Source: Clostridia bacterium (GTDB taxonomy: Bacteria > Bacillota_A > Clostridia > Oscillospirales > CAG-272). Taken from it: a stretch of 8,731 nt of DNA. Below are positions 1-7,238 of this stretch, piece by piece; within the stretch, counting starts at the first letter, position 1; each line of letters begins with the position of its first letter. The DNA lies in the NCBI GenBank assembly GCA_017652965.1, contig JAGBZZ010000115.1, positions 1 through 8,731 of the forward strand. Reading direction: 5' to 3'. A program made the translations under genes and the position numbers. The notes under the pieces were generated by a model. It saw nothing but the letters and a program-made list of their open reading frames with translations, did not search any database and was not told where the DNA came from.

Positions 1-153
1 AAGCAAAGTAGTCCGTCCCAGATTCCGCATGGGGCTAAAGCCCACAGCGCTTTTGCGGCACGCCGCAAAAGTTCGACTCGCCCAAGGGCTCGCGGGGTAA
101 TGACACGGGACGGGATGTTGCGGAGTATTTTCCTTTTCCCCCTCTCAGTCACA
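1..153 (-). repeat. Left copy of dispersed MITE-like repeat, truncated by window edge
   Basis: This stretch is the reverse complement of 8234-8389. Positions 1-49 match 8341-8389 perfectly. Positions 50-126 match with only a few substitutions and one single-base indel, and 127-153 match more loosely. It includes a 9-bp hairpin (50-58 with 63-71, loop CACG) and a terminal-inverted-repeat end at 72-106. Only the part inside the window is seen; by comparison with the right copy about 100 bases of the element lie beyond position 1. There is no coding potential of its own. It sits immediately past the two terminators of the minus-strand operon. Confidence 0.9.
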
Positions 154-177
154 AAAGGCCGCCAAACGGCGGCCTTT
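154..177 (-). terminator. Intrinsic terminator, second of a tandem pair for the minus-strand operon
   Basis: A perfect 10-bp GC-rich stem (154-163 with 168-177) encloses a 4-base loop. Read on the minus strand the hairpin runs into TTTTGTGAC, a short U tract. It is the distal of two hairpins downstream of the dihydrouridine synthase gene. The stem also ends in TTT on the plus strand, so weak bidirectional activity is possible. Confidence 0.75.
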
Positions 178-208
178 ATGCTTTTACAAGAGGCGGATGC
201 GCAAAAAG

Positions 209-231
209 AAAACGCCACGGTGTGGCGTTTT
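209..231 (-). terminator. Intrinsic terminator, first of a tandem pair for the minus-strand operon
   Basis: A perfect 10-bp stem (209-218 with 222-231) has a 3-base loop. On the minus strand it is followed by a broken U tract (TTTTCTTTTT, counting the stem end). It lies about 80 bases past the stop codon of the dihydrouridine synthase gene and is the proximal of two tandem terminators. Confidence 0.8.
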
Positions 232-270
232 GCTCGCGGGGGACTGACACGCGGATGGGCGCGGAGAGGG
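232..270 (+). repeat. Remnant of the dispersed repeat's terminal end
   Basis: Positions 232-251 match the repeat end at 88-107 in 17 of 20 positions (shared GCTCGCGGGG and TGACACG). Positions 245-254 and 259-270 match 8482-8491 and 8497-8508, the junction just past the right-hand element (TGACACGCGG and GCGCGGAGAGGG). It therefore looks like a solo end plus flank of the same repeat family, without the body. The 39 bases between it and the dihydrouridine synthase stop codon show nothing further. Confidence 0.55.
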
Positions 271-309
271 CTACACCCCGACCAAGACCAACCTGCTCCG
301 AGGGGAGTG

Positions 310-1278
310 TCACCGCGCGATGGTGACGGTACGCAGGATCTCCTCCACCTCAGCATAGGTTACCGCGCGGTTGACGGCGGCACGGACGGCGGCGGCACCC
401 ACCTTCCCGTGGACGTAAGCGGCGATCTGCTTTCTCGCCTCGCGCACGGCAACCGCCTCGCCCTTATCGGCAATGGCGGCGCGCAAATGCAAAAGCGCCG
501 TCTCTACCTGCTCGGCAAGGGTGGGGGGCGGTGGGATCGGCGCGCCCGCAAGGGCGGCCGCGATCTCACGGAAGAGAAAGGGATTGCCGACCGCCCCACG
601 GCCGACCATCAGCCCGTAGCATCCGCTTTCCTTAAGGCGCGCCCGGGCTATCTCGGCCGAGGTGATATCCCCGTTGCCGATGACCGGGACGGGCACCGCC
701 GCGCGGAGCGCCGCAATGCTTTCCCAGTCTGCCTCACCCATATACATCATGGCACGGGTACGCCCGTGGACAAAGATCGCATCGACGCCCCCACGCACGA
801 CGGCATCGGCCACCTCCAGAAAATTGCGGCTGCCGGCGTCCCAGCCAAGCCTCAGCTTGACCGTCAGGGGCATGTCCTTCGGCAGGGCGGCACGGACGGC
901 ACGCACGATCTCCTCGCATAGGGCGGGGTCACGCAAAAGGGCGCTTCCCTCCCCGTTCCCCGCGATCTTGGGGACGGGACAACCCATATTGATGTCAATA
1001 CCCGCAGGGCGGCTGCCGCAGTACCCCTCGGCAAGCATCCCGGCGGCCTCGGCCATCACGGCGCTCTCGCGGCCGAAGATCTGCAAAAAAACCGTGCCCT
1101 CGTCCTTTCCTACGCGACCAAGCGGAACGGTTTTTTTGTCGCGGTAGGTCACGGCCTTGGCCGAGATCATCTCGCTGACCGTCCCCTCCGCCCCCATCGC
1201 GTGGCAAAGGGCACGCATCGCCGCATCGGTATAGCCCGCCATCGGCGCAAGCCAAAGGCGGGGCAGGCGCTCACCCAT
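310..1278 (-). CDS. dus: tRNA-dihydrouridine synthase (DusB-like)
   Basis: This FMN enzyme reduces specific uridines in tRNA to dihydrouridine, using NADPH, in the cytoplasm. The 322-residue product has the family's usual length and motifs in order: APMAGYTD (11-18) at the FMN-binding barrel start, DINMGCP (95-101) with the catalytic Cys100, a lysine in VKLRLGW (Lys141), HGRTR (171-175), IGNGDI (200-205) and GRGAVGNP (226-233) for phosphate and flavin contact. After about residue 250 comes the helical tRNA-binding domain. Its ATG shares one base with the TGA of the upstream membrane-protein gene (TGATG), and the nearest GAGGG lies 12 bases upstream, farther than usual, so translation is probably coupled. 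Two tandem terminators follow. The paralogue (DusA, B or C type) and target position cannot be fixed from sequence; the overall pattern is closest to bacterial DusB. Confidence 0.95.
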   Translation of the reverse strand: MGERLPRLWLAPMAGYTDAAMRALCHAMGAEGTVSEMISAKAVTYRDKKTVPLGRVGKDEGTVFLQIFGRESAVMAEAAGMLAEGYCGSRPAGIDINMGCPVPKIAGNGEGSALLRDPALCEEIVRAVRAALPKDMPLTVKLRLGWDAGSRNFLEVADAVVRGGVDAIFVHGRTRAMMYMGEADWESIAALRAAVPVPVIGNGDITSAEIARARLKESGCYGLMVGRGAVGNPFLFREIAAALAGAPIPPPPTLAEQVETALLHLRAAIADKGEAVAVREARKQIAAYVHGKVGAAAVRAAVNRAVTYAEVEEILRTVTIAR

Positions 1279-1802
1279 CAGAAGGGCAGACCCTCACGCA
1301 CCACGGTCCCCGCATTAAAGCGGGACATCATGCGCACGAACTTGGCGGTCGCCGCAAAGGCGAGGGCGCTCTCCTTCCCCTCCGCGTCACGGTAGCGGAT
1401 CAGATAGCCGTTTTCGATCCTCGCGCTACCGCGCACGTCAAGCGCACCGGCAGGCGCCTTACCGGGGGCAAGCGGCGCGATCTCGGAAGCGTCCTTCACG
1501 GTAACGCTGGCCATGGTCTTGCGGCGGGTGTGGCTGAAGACCCGCTCGATCTTCAGCTCGCCGTGGGCGAGGGTATATTCGTAGTCGTAGTCAAGCCGCC
1601 ACCAGGTGATGCGGTAGAGCGCATACAGGAAGAAGGGCAGGCCTGCCATCCACATCACCCCCCCGGTCAGGATGACCGGCAGCGCATAGACGATGCAGAA
1701 GGCAATATACCCGAGGATCATCAGCTGCTTCTTGCGGCGGTAGGCGCCCTCCTTTTGGGGCTTGACACTGTGCGACAGTACGTTATGTCCGGTTTCGTCC
1801 AT
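1278..1802 (-). CDS. Small two-helix membrane protein of unknown function (DUF6106-like)
   Basis: I do not recognise a function. The 174-residue product has a basic, hydrophilic N terminus (1-26, including YRRKKQ). Two closely spaced hydrophobic segments follow (about 27-47 and 49-67), then a soluble C-terminal part rich in beta-type sequence. The part right after the helices (DYDYEYTLAHGELKIERVF, 71-89) resembles the start of PH-like membrane-associated domains, and the whole layout resembles clostridial proteins I recall as DUF6106; that assignment is from memory. The ATG at 1802 has a good Shine-Dalgarno (AAAAGGAGAAAG on the minus strand). It is first in an operon with the dihydrouridine synthase, and its stop overlaps that start by one base. 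Its promoter must lie in 1803-1993; only a weak candidate is visible (TTGCCT, 17 bases, TATCCA). Confidence 0.85.
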   Translation of the reverse strand: MDETGHNVLSHSVKPQKEGAYRRKKQLMILGYIAFCIVYALPVILTGGVMWMAGLPFFLYALYRITWWRLDYDYEYTLAHGELKIERVFSHTRRKTMASVTVKDASEIAPLAPGKAPAGALDVRGSARIENGYLIRYRDAEGKESALAFAATAKFVRMMSRFNAGTVVREGLPF

Positions 1803-1860
1803 CTCTTTCTCCTTTTCGGGCGGAAAATTCGACGCCCCTCTTTTTTTTTGGATATTTTTT

Positions 1861-1869
1861 TGCTATAAT
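1861..1869 (+). promoter_or_regulatory. Extended -10 promoter of the plus-strand operon
   Basis: TGCTATAAT is a perfect extended -10 element (TGN plus TATAAT). A conventional -35 hexamer is not evident; the expected place falls in a T-rich run (1841-1849), consistent with an extended -10 promoter that does not need one. Transcription should start near 1876, giving a leader of about 118 bases before the GTG at 1994. The ATG at 1868 overlaps this -10 hexamer, so it cannot be a translated start from this promoter. Confidence 0.75.
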
Positions 1870-1953
1870 GGAGGCAAAAGGCCTCATAGCAAAAGGTCTG
1901 ACATGCCTATTGTATACGAAAGCGCCGAAAAAGTCAAGTCACAAGCGGAATTT

Positions 1954-1989
1954 GGTGGGGGTTCCCCCGCCGCCCACCGCAGAAGGGAG
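1954..1989 (+). promoter_or_regulatory. Leader hairpin and Shine-Dalgarno deciding the U32 gene start
   Basis: GGTGGG (1954-1959) can pair with CCCACC (1973-1978), forming a small GC-rich hairpin just before the ribosome binding site AGAAGGGAG (1981-1989). That site lies four bases before the GTG at 1994. The binding site supports 1994 as the true start. The hairpin could affect ribosome access, but no known riboswitch or leader family is recognisable. Confidence 0.5.
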
Positions 1990-1993
1990 CCAC

Positions 1994-3997
1994 GTGAAAC
2001 GCACCGAACGATTGCCCGAGCTGCTTGCCCCCGCAGGGGGGGAGGAGTCTCTTTACGCCGCCATTGCGGCAGGGGCGGATGCCGTCTATCTCGGCGGCCT
2101 GCACTCAGCCCGCGCCCACGCCCAAAATTTTGACGAAGAGGGCCTTGCCGCCGCCGTCCGCTATGCCCATCTGCACGGCGTGCGTGTCTACGTTGCGCTG
2201 AACACCCTGCTTTATGACCGTGAGCTGAGCGCCGTCATCCCGTATGCCGAGCGGCTTGCCGCCATGGGGGTGGATGCCGCCATCGTAGCCGACCTTGGCC
2301 TTATGGCCACCCTTGCCCGTCACCTGCCCGCCCTCCCCCTGCACGCCTCGACCCAGGCCTTTATCCACTCTAGCGCCACGGCCGATTTCTACGCCTCGCT
2401 GGGGGCTTTGCGCGTGGTGGCGGCGCGTGAGCTTTCCCTCGATGCCATCAACCGTATGACCGACACCTGCCGCCCGGAGGTGGAGGTGTTTCTGCACGGG
2501 GCACTGTGCGTCAGCCATTCGGGGCAATGCCTCTTTTCCTCGCTTGTCGGGGGACGGAGCGGCAACCGTGGCGAGTGTGCCCAGCCCTGCCGCCTGCCCT
2601 ACAGCGGCGGCTATCCCCTCTCCCTGCGTGACCTTTCGCTGGCCGCGCATATCCCCGCCCTTATCGCCTCGGGCGTTTCCTCCTTAAAGATCGAGGGGCG
2701 CATGAAATCCCCGACCTACGTGGCAGGGGTCACGGCCATCTACCGCCGCCTTCTTGACGAGGGGCGTGCCGCCACACGGGAAGAGGAGCGCGAGCTTTCC
2801 GCCCTTTTCTCCCGCAGCGGCTTTACCGACGGCTATTTTACCGGCCGCCACACCGCCCCCATGACCGGCACCCGCACCGAGGAAAACAAGGCCGAAAGCC
2901 GAGAACGGGAAGAAAACTTTACACAAAAGACGGTTTCCGTGCGCGGAAGTGTCGAAATTCGCGCCGATCGGCCGTCTACCCTTACCCTGTCCTCCCTCCA
3001 TCGCACGGTCACCGTAACGGGGGATACCCCCGCCCCTGCCAAAAGCGCCCCCCTGACTGAGGACGAGGTGACGGCGCGCCTTGGCCGCCTTGGCGGCACC
3101 CCCTTCACGCTTGCCGAGGGGGCGCTTACCGTCAGCCTTGGGGACGGGCTTTTTATGACGGCGGGACAGCTGAATGCCCTGCGCCGCGCGGCGGTGGACG
3201 CCCTTTTGGAGACAGGCCGCGCCTTCCCCCCGTCTCCCTACCGTCAAAGGGAAGCACCCTCCCCCATCCCCACCCCGAAGCGGGTGGCGGTGGCCTACAC
3301 GGCCGAGGCGGCCAAGGCCGCAGCCGCGGCGGGTGACTTCTTCGGGCGGGTGTACCTCGCCCTTGCCGCCAACGACGAGACCGCCGCCTGCCACGAGGGT
3401 GTGGTGATGCCCCCCGTTATCAACGATGCCGAGTGGCCCGAGGTCGAGCGTCTGCTTGCCACGGCCGCCGCACGCGGGGTGCGCTATGCGATGGTGGAAA
3501 ACTACGGGCAGATCGAGGCCGTGCACCGTGCGGGGATGCGCCCTGTCGGCGGCTTCCGCCTGAACGTGACCAACCGTGAGACGGCCGCCACCTTATGCGA
3601 CCTGGGGATCTCCGACTTTATCCTGTCGCCCGAGCTTACCGCCCCGCAGATCGCGGGGGTGGGTGGCCGCGTGATCGCCTACGGGCGGATCCCCCTGATG
3701 CTGACCGAGCGTTGCTTTACCCGTGAGGTGGCAGACTGCCGCGCCTGCGGCCGCGCCGTGCTGACCGACCGCCGTGGGGTCACCTTTCCGATGATGCGCG
3801 AGTACCCCCACCGCAACCTGATCCTCAACAGCATCCCCACCTACCTTGCCGACCGCCCCGCCATCCTGCGCGAGGCGGCCTCCCCGGCCGAGGTATACCT
3901 CTTTACGATAGAAAACGAAAAGGAAACCGCCGCCGTCATACGCGCCGCCCGAAGCGGGCAGGCGCTCCCCTATCCGACACGGCGACTGCCGAGGTAA
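1994..3997 (+). CDS. Peptidase U32-family protein, probable RlhA/TrhP-type RNA hydroxylase
   Basis: Members of this family were once called collagenase-like peptidases. Characterised ones are prephenate-dependent RNA hydroxylases: RlhA makes 5-hydroxycytidine 2501 in 23S rRNA, and TrhP acts on tRNA uridine 34. From the GTG start the product has 667 residues, near the length of E. coli RlhA. It opens with the usual PELLAPAG (8-15). The U32 signature spans 163-200 (EVFLHGALC, then SGQC, NRGECAQPCR) with Cys172, Cys179, Cys195 and Cys199. SSLKIEGRMKSP (229-240) follows, then a less conserved middle. Near the C terminus three cysteines (574, 582, 585) precede ILNSIPTYLADR. Cysteines of this type can hold an iron-sulfur cluster in U32 proteins. 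GTG 1994 is preferred because an upstream in-frame ATG at 1868 lies in the promoter and adds 42 unconserved-looking residues. First gene of the operon. RlhA-type is an inference from length. Confidence 0.88.
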   Translation: MKRTERLPELLAPAGGEESLYAAIAAGADAVYLGGLHSARAHAQNFDEEGLAAAVRYAHLHGVRVYVALNTLLYDRELSAVIPYAERLAAMGVDAAIVADLGLMATLARHLPALPLHASTQAFIHSSATADFYASLGALRVVAARELSLDAINRMTDTCRPEVEVFLHGALCVSHSGQCLFSSLVGGRSGNRGECAQPCRLPYSGGYPLSLRDLSLAAHIPALIASGVSSLKIEGRMKSPTYVAGVTAIYRRLLDEGRAATREEERELSALFSRSGFTDGYFTGRHTAPMTGTRTEENKAESREREENFTQKTVSVRGSVEIRADRPSTLTLSSLHRTVTVTGDTPAPAKSAPLTEDEVTARLGRLGGTPFTLAEGALTVSLGDGLFMTAGQLNALRRAAVDALLETGRAFPPSPYRQREAPSPIPTPKRVAVAYTAEAAKAAAAAGDFFGRVYLALAANDETAACHEGVVMPPVINDAEWPEVERLLATAAARGVRYAMVENYGQIEAVHRAGMRPVGGFRLNVTNRETAATLCDLGISDFILSPELTAPQIAGVGGRVIAYGRIPLMLTERCFTREVADCRACGRAVLTDRRGVTFPMMREYPHRNLILNSIPTYLADRPAILREAASPAEVYLFTIENEKETAAVIRAARSGQALPYPTRRLPR

Positions 3998-4001
3998 CGT
4001 T

Positions 4002-4583
4002 ATGAGCTTTACACAAGAGAACATCCCCCTGGTGCTGGCCTCGGGCTCGCCCCGCCGCCGCGAGCTGCTTTCGGGGATGGGGCTTACCTTTACCGTGCTT
4101 GTCAGCGACGTCCCCGAGGACGTCCCGGACGGCACCCCGCCTGCCGAGGCGGTTGCCATGGTTGCCCGCCGAAAGGCCGAGGCGGTGATCCCGCTTGCCG
4201 ATGCCGATGCCATTATCCTGGCGGCCGATACCACGGTAGCCCTGGACGGGGTCTGCCTTGGCAAGCCGCGCGACACGGCCGATGCCACGGCCATGCTGAT
4301 GTCGCTTTCCGGCCGCACCCACACCGTCTATACCGCCGTCTCGGTCGCCTATCGCGGGCGGCTTATCACCCGGGTGGAGGCCACAGGCGTACGCTTTCGC
4401 GCCTTTGACCGCCGCGAGGCCGAGGAATACGTAAAGACCGGCGAGCCGATGGACAAGGCGGGCTCGTACGGCATCCAGGGGCTTGGCGGCCGCCTCGTCC
4501 TTGGGATAGACGGCGAGTTTGACAACGTGGTGGGGCTGCCCTGCCGCCTTGTGGATGCCCTGCTTTCCGAGGTCACGGCATGA
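4002..4583 (+). CDS. maf: Maf family nucleoside triphosphate pyrophosphatase (YhdE type)
   Basis: Maf proteins hydrolyse nucleoside triphosphates to monophosphates plus pyrophosphate, and the YhdE subgroup prefers dTTP, UTP and modified uridine or cytidine nucleotides. They act as house-cleaning enzymes and are also linked to septum inhibition. The 193-residue product is full length and shows all motifs: LASGSPRRRELL (12-23), the catalytic AADT (75-78), LGKP (86-89), SGRTHTVYT (103-111), EPMDKAGSYGIQG (148-160) and NVVGLP (175-180). The DKAGSYGIQG version points to the YhdE rather than the YceF subgroup. It starts four bases after the U32 stop with a GAGGT binding site inside the end of that gene, and its own end overlaps the endonuclease III start as ATGA. 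This indicates co-transcription and coupled translation. Confidence 0.95.
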   Translation: MSFTQENIPLVLASGSPRRRELLSGMGLTFTVLVSDVPEDVPDGTPPAEAVAMVARRKAEAVIPLADADAIILAADTTVALDGVCLGKPRDTADATAMLMSLSGRTHTVYTAVSVAYRGRLITRVEATGVRFRAFDRREAEEYVKTGEPMDKAGSYGIQGLGGRLVLGIDGEFDNVVGLPCRLVDALLSEVTA

Positions 4584-5251
4584 AAAAAGAAGGAAAGCGT
4601 GCCGCCGCGGCACGGATAGCGGCCATCGCCGCGATCTTAGAGGAAAGATATCCCGTGGCCGAGTGCGCCCTCCGCTATGAGGGCGACCCCTGGCGCCTCC
4701 TTGTGATGGGGCGGCTATCCGCCCAGTGCACCGATGCCAGGGTCAATGAGGTATCGATCCCGCTTTTTGCGGCCTACCCCACCCCCTTTGCCATGGCCGA
4801 GGCAGACGAAGGGGACGTGGCGGCCATTGTGCGCCCCTGCGGGCTTTTCCGCACCAAGGCGCATGACCTTGTTGCCGCCTCGCGCATTCTGTGTACCGAA
4901 TACGGCGGAGGCCTGCCAAGCACGATGGAGGAGCTTCTTGCCCTGCCCGGGGTCGGCCGTAAGATCGCCAACCTCCTGCTTGGGGATATCTTCGGGCGGG
5001 GCGGGGTCGTTGCCGACACCCACTGCATCCGCCTGGCGGGGCGGTGGGGCTTTACCCCGCCCGATAAGCGCGACCCCCTGCTTTGTGAGCGCACCCTGAC
5101 CCCCCTTTTGGAGGGGATAAGCATTGCGGACTTCTGCCACAGGGTCGTTCTCTTCGGCCGTGAGGTCTGCACGGCGCGCGCCCCGCTTTGCGACACCTGC
5201 CCCATCGGGGCGGCGGGGCTGTGCCCCCACGGAGGATCTGCACATGGATAA
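4580..5251 (+). CDS. nth: Endonuclease III, DNA glycosylase/AP lyase
   Basis: This base-excision-repair enzyme removes oxidised pyrimidines and cleaves the abasic site by beta-elimination. The 223-residue product has LSAQCTDARVN (46-56) in the N-terminal helical part and the helix-hairpin-helix LPGVGRKIAN (122-131) with the catalytic Lys128. VADTH (144-148) follows with the catalytic Asp146. Four C-terminal cysteines (197, 204, 207, 215) form the 4Fe-4S loop. The spacing is C-X6-C-X2-C-X7-C, two residues longer in the last gap than the X5 of E. coli Nth. The ATG overlaps the maf stop by four bases (ATGA), with GAGGT upstream; its 3' end overlaps the next gene by eight bases. The translation is otherwise typical and should be active. 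Confidence 0.95.
   Translation: MKKEGKRAAAARIAAIAAILEERYPVAECALRYEGDPWRLLVMGRLSAQCTDARVNEVSIPLFAAYPTPFAMAEADEGDVAAIVRPCGLFRTKAHDLVAASRILCTEYGGGLPSTMEELLALPGVGRKIANLLLGDIFGRGGVVADTHCIRLAGRWGFTPPDKRDPLLCERTLTPLLEGISIADFCHRVVLFGREVCTARAPLCDTCPIGAAGLCPHGGSAHG
5231..5235 (+). promoter_or_regulatory. Shine-Dalgarno deciding the RNase M5-like gene start
   Basis: GGAGG lies eight bases before ATG 5244, inside the end of nth. It supports 5244 over the in-frame ATG at 5124, which would add 40 residues of arginine-rich sequence that merely reads through nth in another frame. Confidence 0.8.
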
Positions 5252-5828
5252 ACCGAAGATCGCCCTGCCGATTTTGGTCGAGGGGCGGTATGATAAGATC
5301 AAACTGTCAAGTATTGTTGACGCCAACATCTTTACCACCGAGGGCTTTTCCATTTTTCACGACAAGGAAAAGCTGGCGCTTCTGCGCCGCCTTAGCGAGG
5401 ACGGCGGGCTGATCGTGCTGACCGACCCGGACGGCGGCGGACGGCAGATCCGCGCGTTTCTCTCGGGGGCACTGGGCGCCGGGCAGGTCTATCACCTGCA
5501 TATCCCCGCCGTCCCCGGGAAGGAGAAGCGCAAAAAGCAGGCGGGCAAGGCCGGCCTTCTCGGTGTGGAGGGAGCCGACCCGGACGTCCTGCGCACCCTT
5601 CTTGCCCCCTTCTTTTCGGGGGCGGTACCCTCGCGCGCTACCCTTAAAAAGGCCGACCTTTTTGCCGACGGCCTCCTCGGTGGGGACATGAGCGCCGAGC
5701 GGCGCGCGGCCGTTGCCACCCGCCTTGGCCTGCCGGGTGACCTTTCCTCCAATGCCTTTTTGGCCGCAATCAACCTCCTTTTCTCGGAGGAGGAGTATCG
5801 CGCGGCCCTCTCGGAGGTGACGAAATGA
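5244..5828 (+). CDS. rnmV: RNase M5-like Toprim protein (5S rRNA maturation)
   Basis: RNase M5 cuts both strands of the double-stranded 5S rRNA precursor, on complexes with ribosomal protein L18, to give mature 5S rRNA ends. The 194-residue product, the usual size, starts with the Toprim glutamate motif LVEGRYDK (11-18). It continues with VDANIFTTEGF (25-35), typical of RNase M5, and the Toprim acidic pair LTDPD (59-63). LLGVEGADPD (105-114) closes the Toprim part. Residues from about 125 form the helical C-terminal domain (DUF4093 type). It overlaps nth by eight bases and its stop overlaps the methyltransferase start as ATGA. Its neighbours in this operon differ from Bacillus subtilis, where rnmV sits beside ksgA. 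Another Toprim nuclease-like role is possible, but the VEGR, DPD and GVE pattern fits RNase M5 well. Confidence 0.88.
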   Translation: MDKPKIALPILVEGRYDKIKLSSIVDANIFTTEGFSIFHDKEKLALLRRLSEDGGLIVLTDPDGGGRQIRAFLSGALGAGQVYHLHIPAVPGKEKRKKQAGKAGLLGVEGADPDVLRTLLAPFFSGAVPSRATLKKADLFADGLLGGDMSAERRAAVATRLGLPGDLSSNAFLAAINLLFSEEEYRAALSEVTK

Positions 5829-7198
5829 CTCTGCCTTCTGAATTTCTTGCGCGGATGCGCGCGCTTCTTTTGGAGGAATTTCCCGATTTTCTCGCGGTGT
5901 ACGGGCAGGAAAGCGAGCACGCCCTGCGCGTGAACACCGTCAAGACCGACAAGGATACCCTCCTCCCCCTTCTGCCCTTCACGCCCACCCCCCGGCCCTT
6001 TGGGGAGGGGCTTTACCGCATCCCCCCCGGCGAGCGCGCGGGCACACACCCCCTGCACCACGCGGGGGCCTACTACATGCAGGATCCCTCGGCCATGGCG
6101 ACCGTCTCTGCCCTGCCCTTTCGGATAGACGGGTGGCGGGTGCTGGATATGTGCGCCGCGCCGGGCGGCAAAAGCGGCCAGCTGGCCGCCCTCGTCGGCC
6201 CCTCGGGACAGCTCTATTCAAACGAGATCGTCCCCTCCCGCGCCCGCATCCTGCTTGGCAATGCCGAGCGGCTTGGCCTTTGCAATACCGCGATCCTATC
6301 GACAGACCCGCAAACGCTTGGCGCGTTTTTTGACCGTTACTTTGACCTTACGGTGGTCGATGCGCCCTGCTCGGGCGAGGGGATGTTCCGCAAATATCCC
6401 GAGGCCGCAGACGAGTGGAGCCCTGCCGGGGTGGAGGCGGCGGCCGCACGCTCCCGCCTTATCCTTGCCGAGGCGGCAAAAACCGTGGCCGAGGGCGGGT
6501 ATCTCCTCTACTCCACCTGCACCTTTGCCGAGGAGGAAAACGAGGAGACGGTCACGACCTTTCTCGCCTCGCATCCCGATTTTGCCATTGCCCCGGTCTC
6601 CCCGGAGGTTTGTGCCGTAACGGCACCCGGCATCCTGCGTGCGGGGCGCCCTGCCGACATTACCCTCACCCGCCGCTACTATCCCCACAAGGCCCCGGGC
6701 GAGGGGCAGTATCTCGCCCTTTTGCAAAGGGTAAGCGGGGGGCGTGGCGACGTTACCTTCCGCCAAACGCCTACCCGTATCGAGAAAAAGGCCGAGGCGA
6801 CCCTACGCGCCCACCTTGCCGACCTTCTTGACCCCGCCGCCGTCATGCAGCTGACGGTCACGGGTGACACCGTGCTTTCTGTCCCCGCCGACATGCCCCT
6901 GCCGCCGCGCGGTCTTGTGCGTGCCGGGGTGGCACTGGGCAGCATGTCGGGCAAGCTGTTTTTGCCGCATCACCACGCCGCAGGGGCGCTTGGGCGGCAC
7001 TTCCTGCGCACCCTTCCCCTCTCTCTTGACGACCCCCGCCTTGCCGCCTATCTGCTTGGCGAGGAGATCGCGGCGGACGGTGCCCCCGCAGGCTTTGCCG
7101 CCGTCACGGTGGCGGGCATCCCCCTGGGGCTTGTCAAATGCTCGGGCGGGCGGGCAAAGAACCACTACCCGAAGGGCCTGCGCGTAAGCCGTGCCTGA
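5825..7198 (+). CDS. RsmF/NSUN-type 16S rRNA (cytosine-C5)-methyltransferase
   Basis: This S-adenosylmethionine-dependent enzyme is expected to methylate carbon 5 of a cytosine in rRNA; E. coli RsmF modifies C1407 of 16S rRNA. The 457-residue product has an N-terminal RNA-contact segment with LRVNT (34-38) and the SAM-binding loop DMCAAPGGKS (108-117). DAPCSGEGMF (179-188, Cys182) and YSTCTF (229-234, Cys232) are the two cysteines used in release and catalysis. The extended C-terminal part (about 310-457) ends in SGGRAKNHYPKGLR (440-453), the hallmark of RsmF-like C-terminal and PUA-like domains in Gram-positive homologues. The start codon shares ATGA with the rnmV stop and follows a near-ideal binding site (GGAGGTGA). 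The target base cannot be settled from sequence; a related rRNA or tRNA cytosine is possible. Confidence 0.93.
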   Translation: MTLPSEFLARMRALLLEEFPDFLAVYGQESEHALRVNTVKTDKDTLLPLLPFTPTPRPFGEGLYRIPPGERAGTHPLHHAGAYYMQDPSAMATVSALPFRIDGWRVLDMCAAPGGKSGQLAALVGPSGQLYSNEIVPSRARILLGNAERLGLCNTAILSTDPQTLGAFFDRYFDLTVVDAPCSGEGMFRKYPEAADEWSPAGVEAAAARSRLILAEAAKTVAEGGYLLYSTCTFAEEENEETVTTFLASHPDFAIAPVSPEVCAVTAPGILRAGRPADITLTRRYYPHKAPGEGQYLALLQRVSGGRGDVTFRQTPTRIEKKAEATLRAHLADLLDPAAVMQLTVTGDTVLSVPADMPLPPRGLVRAGVALGSMSGKLFLPHHHAAGALGRHFLRTLPLSLDDPRLAAYLLGEEIAADGAPAGFAAVTVAGIPLGLVKCSGGRAKNHYPKGLRVSRA

Positions 7199-7238
7199 CC
7201 CCCGATCCTCATGTCATCCATTCCATAATAAGCACCCT

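Noticed and set aside
100..921. Open frame of 273 codons on the plus strand, from the repeat through the terminators into the dihydrouridine synthase gene
   Set aside because: It crosses two terminators and a repeat and then runs antisense to dus; no motif or convincing ribosome binding site.
1903..2133. Possible small upstream gene (ATG 1903, 76 codons, weak AAAGGT site)
   Set aside because: It overlaps the U32 coding sequence out of frame for 140 bases and turns Arg/Pro-rich there; kept only as a possible upstream frame, not called as a gene.
2684..3526. Open frame of 280 codons on the minus strand opposite the U32 gene
   Set aside because: Antisense shadow of a motif-supported gene; low-complexity Gly/Arg-rich composition and no family features.
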